Shown: in pieces, positions 57,400-64,000 of the stretch
How the letters are laid out: each line of letters begins with the position of its first letter
Position numbering within the stretch: the stretch's first letter is position 1
Source of the DNA: Annona cherimola
Taxonomy: Eukaryota; Streptophyta; Magnoliopsida; Magnoliales; Annonaceae
Assembly (NCBI GenBank): GCA_030490835.1
Contig: CM059971.1
Location: 56,158,012 to 56,222,011 of the forward strand
Direction of reading: 5' to 3'
DNA: 64,000 nucleotides
Position numbers and translations under genes: made by a program
Notes under the pieces: model-generated
The model's database searches: none
Told to the model about the DNA's origin: nothing
What the model saw: only the letters and a program-made list of their open reading frames with translations

Positions 57400-57775
57400 C
57401 GATCTTTTACGACAGGTCGGAACGACCGGTCAAAAAATATTTTTTTTTTGTTTTTTTTGAAAAATATTTTTATAAACATGTTAATCTAGTTATATTTAAT
57501 CTATAAACCAAGTTTTACTATTTTTGAATATTTATATATATTTATTTTGAATTTTTAAAAACAGGGGATTTAAGTAATTTTAAAATATTTAAAATGAATT
57601 AAATACTCCTGTATTTAAAAATCCAAAATAAATATATATACATTTCCAAAAATGGTAAAACTTGGTTTATAGATTAAATATAACTAGATTAACATGTTTA
57701 TAAAAATATTTTTCAAAAAAAAACAAAAAAATATTTTTTTTTGACCGGTCGTAATAGATCATTCGGCAAATTAGA
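57400..57775. mobile_element. Near-perfect 370-bp palindromic foldback element
   Basis: The outer ends are GATCTTTTACGAC (57,401) and, reversed, GATCTATTACGACCGG (up to 57,771). The inner arms AAACATGTTAATCTAGTTAT (57,474) and, reversed, ATAACTAGATTAACATG (57,679-57,695) pair almost base for base down to a short loop near 57,583-57,600. The left end has an extra GGTCGGAACGACC block. No coding sequence. Confidence 0.8.
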
Positions 57776-59129
57776 TTCGGTGTTTATATTTTATACTTAT
57801 TTTTTATTGAATACTTCATATTTTTTTAAATAGTTGAATATTTCATATCTATTTGATTAATTGATTTTACACATTTTTAGAAGAGGATCAACGTGATAAA
57901 AATAGATCAATTTACATAGAAATGAGGTTTTATAAAAGTGAAACTCGTCAAAATTATCTTGCTAATGTTGACTTTGTTGTTTATTTTGCAACATTTTGAT
58001 TTTTAAATTTGGAGGTCAAATACACAAAATAACCCAAAGTACAGGGTTATTAGGGTTTTTTTCGCAAGATATGCCTCATAATTTTCCCTAGTTATGGTTC
58101 GGATATTTGTAGATTGGTCCTCTAAATTTAATAATGCAATAGAGCGAAACGCGCAAGTTGATGTTTGGATATTCCAAGCAAGCAACCGCTCACATTAGAT
58201 GGCTGCCTTCTAAATATAAGACGTTTCTAGTATTTTGGAATACATTTAAAACCACATTCAACCCTCTTCATATTTAAATTTGCCTCACACATGGCCCAAA
58301 ATTTTACTTAACTAAAACTATATTGGCAACTAATATTTATTCTGCCATTGCCCTTGGTAATGGGTACAAAGTAATTGTTGTTGAATGCTGATGCGCATAA
58401 CAATTAGGCATATACAATCATTGCCAAAAAGAAATCTGTTACAATGACAGGTCAACATGAGTTCATTTTTGTAATATTTTGAAACTTATAATATCTATTT
58501 TATTAATATTTAAACTATAGGAACTAGTATATAATTAAGAAAATCACAAGGCCTATTTTGTAAAAACCCAGAGAAAAAAATCAAATCATGTTTCGGTGCA
58601 GATGCATTATCCAGAGAATGGGACGATGGGAAATGGATGAACGAATGCTGACACTCAAGCTAGCATTCAGACCTCAGTTTTTACACTGGCTTGCATGCAA
58701 AAATGAACAAATCCCTCTGACAAAATTCAGCAGCTGGGGTGGTTCTGATCAGAATGCATCCAAACTTCTTCTGAACTTGCACCCCTGGATACAGCAATAA
58801 TAATATTAATGAGATGGCCCTACAACTTAGCTCTTTCTTTACTCAAATTCAAAGGTAGTTATCCACCACTAATGTCAGGAGCATTAGTTAGAGAATCATG
58901 TTGATTTCATACGTTACTGTTTGTTACCATTGTAATTATTGGAATGATTTACATGAATACATTGGATACCTAGCTTGTTGTGATGAAATTATTTTTCCTT
59001 TGGAAGTTTCCTTATGATCAATAGGGACTGAGCCAGCCATGAAGCATGATGTGAACAACATCATGAGCCATTAACCTGTCCTGAAATTCTTTATATTTAT
59101 GAAAGCTTATTGCAAGAATATTAGTATCT
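57776..59129. other. Unassigned DNA before element C
   Basis: A 70-codon frame at 58,588-58,800 has no recognisable family. GAGCCAGCCATGAAGC and GAGCCATTAACC words lie near 59,030-59,075. The 5' truncation point of element C is near the right border. Confidence 0.35.
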
Positions 59130-59145
59130 TATTGCATATAAACAA

Positions 59146-61197
59146 CTTCATTTGTTAAAAAGACCCCATATGAACTTTGGAAAGACAGAAAATAAAACAT
59201 ATCTTATTTTCATGCTTTTGGATGTACTTGCTATGTGCTAAATAATGGTAAGACAAATCTAAGAAAATTAGATGCTAAAAGTTATGAGGCAATTTTCCTT
59301 GGTTATTCATCAAATAGCAAAGCATATAAAGTCTTTAACAAGAAAAATTAAATTGTAGAAGAATCAATACATGTTGTTTTTGATGAATTTAACCAAACTC
59401 CGAGGAAGGAGGATGAATTAAATGATGCAGATGATACATCAAAAAATCTAAAGGAGGAACAACGAGAGCAACAAGGAGAAGCCGAGGCAAAACAGGAAAA
59501 CATCATGGAGGAAAGGGTAAGTGAAGGTAATAACTCCTATAAACCTTCAACTGATTTAAAATTCAAAATGACCATCCAATTGAATAAGTCATTGGTGATA
59601 TCTATGAAGGAGTGAAAATTAGAAGATCTAAACACAATATTTGTGGTGAATTTGCTTTTATGTCAAAGATTGAACCAATAACTATTGATCAAGCTCTTAG
59701 TAATGAAAATTGGATTACCACAATGCAGGAAGAGCTAAATCAATTTGAAAGAAATAATGTATTGCATTTAATTCTTAGACCCAAAGATTGCACGGTTATT
59801 GGTACCAAATAGGTATTTAGGAACAAATTAGACGAAAGTGGACTTGTGGTGAGAAACAAAGCGAGATTAGTAGCCAAAGATTATTCTTAAGAAGAGGGTA
59901 TAGATTTTGAATAATCATACGCACCTGTGGCAAGATTAGAAGTCATACGTATCTTATTAGCTTTCGCTTCTCACATGGATTTTAAATTATTTCAAATGGA
60001 TGTGAAAAGTGCATTTTTGAATGGATACTTGAATGAGGAGGTATATGTTGAACAACCTCCGGGTTTTGAAGAAAAGGATCAATCAAAATACGTTTATAAA
60101 TTAATAAAAGCTTTGTATGGATTAAAACAAGCTCCACGAGCTTGGTATGAAAGATTAAGCAAATTTTTGATTGATCATAATTTTCAAAGAGAGAAAGTTG
60201 AACAACATTATTTATCAAGTACAAAGACAATAATATATTAATTGTTCAAATTTATGTTGATGATATTATATTTGGTGTCACTAATGAAACTCTATGCCAA
60301 GAATTTTCTGAGATTATGCAGAGTAAATTTGAAATGAGCATGATGGGAGAATTGAACTTCTTCCTTGGACTGCAAATTAAGCAACAAGCCGAAGGAATCT
60401 TTATAAATCAGTCCAAGTATATCAAAGAAATGCTAAAGAAATTCGAAATGCAGACTAGCAAGGGAGCAAACACACCAATGAGTCCAACAATCAAGATCAA
60501 CAAAGACGAAAAGGGTAAACCTACCGAACAAAAATTGTATAGAAGCATGATAAGGTCTTTACTATATTTAACTGCTTCTAGACCTGATATTTTATTCAGT
60601 GTTTGCATGTGTTCAAGATTTCAATCATGTCCAAAAGAATCACATTTAATGGCTATAAAAAGAATTTTTAAATATTTGATAAACACCACTAATCTTGGAC
60701 TATGGTATCCAAAAGGGTCAACTTTTGATCTAATCGTCTACTCAGATGCGGATTTTACCGGATACAAAGTAGATAGAAAAAGCACTAGTGGAACTTGTCA
60801 ATTTCTTGAAAACATGTTGGTTTCATGGTTTTCAAGAAAACAGACTAGTTTTGCTCTATCTACGGCAGAAGCTGAATATATAGCCGCCGGGAGCTGCTAT
60901 GCCCAATTGCTTTGGATGAAACAACAACTTAGAGATTATGGTGTTGATTATCATGATATTTCAATTAGACATGATAATACAAGTGCAATTTATTTGACTA
61001 AAAATCTTGTATTACATTCTAGAACAAAACATATAGATGTAAGACACCATTTCATTCGTGAACATGTTGAAAATCATGATATTTGTTTGGAGTATGTGAA
61101 AACTGAGGATCAGGTTGCAGATAAATTCACCAAACCTTTAGCAAAAGAATCATTTTATAAAATTAAAAATAATATGGGTATGATTGAGTTTGATTAG
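59146..61197 (+). pseudogene. pol: pol of element C: integrase tail, RT, RNase H
   Basis: KKTPYELWKD (59,156) opens the integrase tail. RT follows with LFQMDVKSAFLNGYLNEEVY and YGLKQAPRAWYERL, and the catalytic motif YVDDIIF at 60,253-60,264. RNase H has SDADFTG, ALSTAEAEYIAAGSCYAQLL and SRTKHIDVRHHFIREH, with the end of pol at GMIEFD, stop at 61,195-61,197. Breaks: stops at 59,193, about 59,349, 59,810, 59,888 and 59,912, and a frameshift near 60,205 between the RT fingers and the catalytic motif. From the frameshift on, about 330 codons are intact. The wording (MQSKFEMSMMGELNFFLGLQ, KFTKPL near the end) is typical of the Sirevirus lineage. Confidence 0.92.
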
Positions 61198-61207
61198 GAA
61201 AACAATA

Positions 61208-61219
61208 TGATAGGGGGAG
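61208..61219 (+). other. Purine tract after pol of element C
   Basis: ATGATAGGGGGAG, about 15 bp after the pol stop. Similar tracts are at 63,284-63,297 and at the LTR border; several purine tracts downstream of pol are a known Sirevirus trait. Confidence 0.45.
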
Positions 61220-61237
61220 TAATCTTAGAAAGTCCAA

Positions 61238-61340
61238 GTCGACTCCGGTCATCCCAAGTCGACCTTGGTGAAGTCGACTCTAGGAAGTTGAAGTCGACTT
61301 CGGATTGGGGCAAAGTCGACTTCGGTTAGGGCAAGTCGAC
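61238..61340 (+). repeat. Array of six GTCGAC palindromes, about 20-bp spacing
   Basis: GTCGAC starts at 61,238, 61,258, 61,273, 61,293, 61,315 and 61,335, mostly as AAGTCGACT; the steps are 20, 15, 20, 22 and 20 bp. The array lies between the pol stop and the third ORF. The same palindrome fills the LTRs of the family. A role as protein-binding sites or RNA hairpins for expression of the third ORF is inference. Confidence 0.9.
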
Positions 61341-61360
61341 TTCAGCGTGCGCCATTTGGG

Positions 61361-61612
61361 CTTCTCGCGTTTCTTCTCTTCTTCTTTCTTTCTTTCTTTC
61401 TTCTTCCTTCCTCTCTCTCACGTCGTTCTAGTTCTCTCATCTTCTCTTCCTCTCAGCTCACTCTCGTTCTCTCTCTCTCCGTCTCTCTCTCTCAGTCTCT
61501 TAGATCTCTCTCCGTCTCTCTCTCTCACTCTCACTCTTTCTCATTCTCTCTCCCTCTCAAATCTCTCAGCACTCTCAACTCTCTCTCTCTCTCCCTCACA
61601 GCCTTCTCTCTC
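61361..61612 (+). repeat. CT-rich microsatellite tract before third ORF
   Basis: Long runs of TTTC, TCTC and CTCT, ending 40 bp before the ATG of the third ORF. Pyrimidine-rich leaders of this kind are common in plant 5' untranslated regions, which fits a separate transcript start for this ORF, but this is not shown. A 105-codon frame across it is Ser/Leu repeat only. Confidence 0.85.
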
Positions 61613-61652
61613 TCAAATTTGAAAACTCATTCCAGTTTGAAATTCATTTCCA

Positions 61653-63274
61653 ATGGCACCCAAATCAGCTACCAGACTACCCAAAGTGGTTGTTTCCAAG
61701 CCTTCTCTAAGGCTGGTACCCAGACAATCCGGATCCAAAACTGAGAAGGAGATCCCTAAGAGACAAAGAACGCCTTCCAAACGGGTCCGGCAAGAAGCCT
61801 CCACCTCAACAGGACGCCGTGTGCGATTCCGCGAGGCTAACCCATCTTCAACGGCACCCCAAAGGGAAACACCGACAACGGGTCAAGCAGCGAGACATGT
61901 CTGCAGCAAACAGGCAGGGGACACCGTCTCGAAAGCTCAAGTCCTCAAAATGCCAACCTCCTATTTTAGAACCGAGCGACAACACAGTCGATTCTACAAA
62001 CAGTTATACAAGCGTAAGATTTTCGTGCCTAAGATAATCGATTTCAATTTTTTGAATGATTATGAGTTTGGAATTGAGGAATTACTGGATTTTCAAGGAT
62101 AGACAAGGCTGTTGAAAGCCGACGATAGGGTGTACCCTAACTTGACACGTCTTTTTTACTATCTTTGGGATCAACAGTACTTTAGTACATATGTGAAGGG
62201 TGTTGAGATTTATTTGGGCACATTGGGGATCCAAGCCAGGATCATGCTATTATGCAAGTTGGAAGAATCTTAGAGGTTCCATTTAAGGATGAACAAGTAC
62301 CCAATAATCTATCCTTGACCCAGATGTACAATCAGCTCACAAGGAGCAACAAGTACCACCCGGGAATCAAGTTCCTTCATTATATGGATTTACCTCCCAG
62401 GTTGAGGGTACTTAGACTGCTGATTGCACATTGTATATACCCTAAGGGAGGAGGTAGGAATCAGCTGAACCCACAGGAGGCAAAAATTTTGTGGAAAGTG
62501 GAGAACAGAGTAAAAGTTTGTCTGCCTGCACTACTTTTGGAAGCCTTGGCCTCCAAGAAGGACAACCCACGAGGGGTATTGCCATATGGGACATGGATCA
62601 CCAAGATCCTCTAATTCTATCATGTGGACATTGATGGTGAGCCGTTTGAGGTGTTGAAGCCAACTAATGCCATAAACAAGGCATTACTACAAAGAATGAA
62701 GATAAATGTGGATCATTTCAGAGAAGAAAGGATCAGGGAAAGGATGGGACAACGGCTCAAGAAGAAGCCAGGGGAGCAGCCCCCGCCATCACCATAGCCT
62801 CAACCCGTCCCTTCTCCTTCATGTAATGCCCCCGATGAGCCTGCATCGCCTCACTCTCATGGATCATGTTCACCGCGAGGCTCGGAGATACCAGATCTGG
62901 CTCCACGTCCACCTTCTTGGGACACCTCGGTGATTGCAATAAGGGAACATTTGGAGCAAATGGAAGATAGGCTGACTTCACAGATCGCCGGGGTTCTTAA
63001 CGCGGTCATGGACATGCATACGAGGCAAGATCGTATGGATCAGGAGCTCAGAACGATCAAGTACCGATTGGCATCAGGAACCGGCAAAGTCAAATCGATA
63101 CCCGATCTTGATCCACTTATCAGCGAGTCTATGCGGCGTGCGCCCATAGCTCAACCTGTATCTTCCTTTTATTCCTCATCTCACATCAGACCCACTCCAC
63201 CGATCAGACAAACTCCATATCCTATCTCGGCATTCCTATTTACCAAATCTCTAATTCCCGATCCCCATTTTTGA
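61653..63274 (+). pseudogene. Third ORF of element C: plant transposon-protein-like domain, Pro-rich, coiled coil
   Basis: The ATG at 61,653 (context TCCAATGGCACC) opens a basic N-terminus (MAPKSATRLPKVV, many K/R) for 149 codons to a stop at 62,100. The same frame continues with RVYPNLTRLFYYLWD and STYVKGVEIYLG. After a frameshift near 62,250 come NQLTRSNKYHPG, RLLIAHCIYPKG, NPRGVLPYGTWITKIL and FEVLKPTNAINKAL. These pieces resemble the domain annotated as putative plant transposon protein (PF20167-like: V.P.L...FY.N......VRGV.I, then YG..L..IF). A Pro/Ser-rich stretch, a coiled coil (LEQMEDRLTSQIAGVLNAVM) and a Pro/Ser tail follow, ending at 63,274. Breaks: stops at 62,100, 62,612 and about 62,795, plus the frameshift. 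Position matches the env-like ORF of Sireviruses; no signal peptide or membrane segment is seen. Function unknown. Confidence 0.85.
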
Positions 63275-63648
63275 TTCATTGACAAAAAGGGGAAGAATAG
63301 TTTGAGTGAGTTTCTAGGAGTTGAGTCATGGGTTGGGTAGTTTGTATACAAAGGTTTGCATTTGTTTTGTATTTTGTATGAAATGTTTTGATTATATATG
63401 CAAAAACAAAGTTTGTTTATGTTCCATTTTTGTATGAACTGAAATGGTTGAATGAATGGTTTTAACTTGTGATCTATATGAAATATGCAATTGTTGAAAA
63501 TGAAATATGTATATTAATTAAGTATGAAATGCAATGCAAATGACCTATGATTATCCTAAAATACCAAAACAAGATAAAAATGGTATGTGTTAAGATATTG
63601 AAAGGTATAAACTCAAATTGTTTTGTCAATCATCAAAAAGGGGGATAT
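63275..63648 (+). other. 3' untranslated region of element C with two purine tracts
   Basis: AAAAAGGGGAAGAA lies at 63,284-63,297, 10 bp after the third ORF, and AAAAAGGGGGA at 63,635-63,645 directly before the 3' LTR. Between them is AT-rich sequence with repeated GAAATG words, also found in element B at 19,366-19,760. Confidence 0.85.
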
Positions 63649-64000
63649 TGTTGAAAACAATTGATAAAATAGGCAACGATCGTGTTTTGATGATTAAACA
63701 AACTCAATTTGAGTTAAATAAGGTACTAATTCAATTTATCTAAGTGTTTGCAAGGTTTCATAAAGTGAAAATGAAGTCTGACAGGTCAAGTCGATTCCCA
63801 AGTCGACTCAAGCATCGACTTAGGTCAAGTCGGTCCCCAAGTCGACTCCAGTTGCGACTTCAAATGGAATTTTATGGCCAGCGCTGAAACTGAAGAGCAA
63901 GAGCTGCCGAAGTCGCACTCGAAGTTGACTTCGCCTATGACTTAGGTGAAGTCGCAAATCAAGTCGACTCCAGATACGACTTCAAATACAATTTTATGGC
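63649..64000 (+). repeat. 3' LTR of element C, cut by window end
   Basis: It starts TGTTGAAAACAATTG after the polypurine tract and matches the opening of the B LTRs (GTTTTGATGATTAA, TTTGAGTT). Palindromes GTCGAC are at 63,802, 63,841 and 63,963, with GCGACTT words between. The rest lies beyond the window. Confidence 0.92.

Larger units (their letters stand above)
59130..64000 (+). mobile_element. Sirevirus-like Ty1/copia element C, 5'-truncated
   Basis: It begins inside the integrase C-part near 59,146 and runs through RT, RNase H, a palindrome array, a CT tract, the third ORF, purine tracts and a 3' LTR that continues past the window. It has no 5' LTR, PBS, gag or protease. Sequence and layout match element B, and it is less decayed from RNase H onward. 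Confidence 0.9.

Noticed and set aside
61305..61622. 105-codon frame starting MGQSRLRLGQVDFS
   Set aside because: It runs through the palindrome array and CT tract and is Ser/Leu repeat; the third ORF with its better ATG at 61,653 explains the region.
59130..64000. Third ORF of element C as a membrane envelope protein
   Set aside because: No signal peptide or hydrophobic membrane segment can be seen; the domain resembles the plant transposon-protein family instead.
1..64000. Integrated pararetrovirus (caulimovirus) sequence
   Set aside because: All RT motifs seen belong to copia or LINE order (integrase before RT, or LINE boxes); no movement-protein-like or coat-protein-like zinc arrangement was found.

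Overview
The window looks like gene-poor nuclear DNA from a flowering plant. It is strongly AT-rich, and almost everything recognisable in it is a transposable element or a remnant of one: Ty1/copia and Ty3/gypsy LTR retrotransposons, plant-type LINEs with an RNase H end, hAT elements with 8-bp target duplications, SINE-like pieces and foldback/MITE repeats. I found no convincing host gene, tRNA, rRNA or CRISPR array. The species cannot be named from this sequence.

Layout. 1-6.5 kb: a decayed minus-strand copia element (A), then unassigned DNA. 6.5-8.1 kb: a solo LTR of the family called S here, flanked by perfect AGCCA duplications. 10.0-34.1 kb: a large nest. The oldest layer is a minus-strand copia element with a short LTR (D, 25.4-34.1 kb). 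A 4.0-kb solo LTR (duplication TTTGT) interrupts its integrase and an S-family solo LTR interrupts its gag. Next to D lies a minus-strand LINE relic. It is split at CTAAT by a 12.8-kb copia element of family S (B, 11,887-24,701) that keeps both LTRs and the primer-binding site. B's 3' untranslated region holds a further LTR-like insert (19,779-22,919), and that insert holds a non-autonomous hAT element (20,809-22,533, duplication GTTTATAC). 34.1-43.0 kb: AT-rich DNA with a MITE family and a SINE-like piece. 43.0-49.7 kb: a Ty3/gypsy relic (E) carrying a hAT-like element with a long purine tract and a third S solo LTR (duplication GCTTC). 49.7-50.4 kb: a second LINE fragment. 50.4-59.1 kb: AT-rich DNA with a cluster of foldback elements. 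59.1-64.0 kb: a 5'-truncated family S element (C) with its best-preserved pol end, a third ORF, and the start of its 3' LTR.

Family S has features of the Sirevirus (SIRE/Maximus) lineage of Ty1/copia: a SIRE-like reverse transcriptase/RNase H, a gag with a coiled coil, several purine tracts before the 3' LTR, and an extra ORF after pol. Two things stand out. The ORF after pol (61,653-63,274 in C; C-terminal half at 18,444-19,365 in B) encodes a protein that resembles the domain annotated in plants as 'putative plant transposon protein', followed by a Pro-rich stretch and a coiled coil. Just upstream of it in C is an array of six perfect GTCGAC palindromes spaced about 20 bp apart, the same palindrome that crowds the LTRs of the family.

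The family S elements would once have worked as retrotransposons: LTR promoter, gag particle, protease, integrase, RT and RNase H, plus the third ORF. All copies here are broken by stops, frameshifts, deletions or nested insertions. Translations and boundaries were read by eye; no alignments or searches were run.
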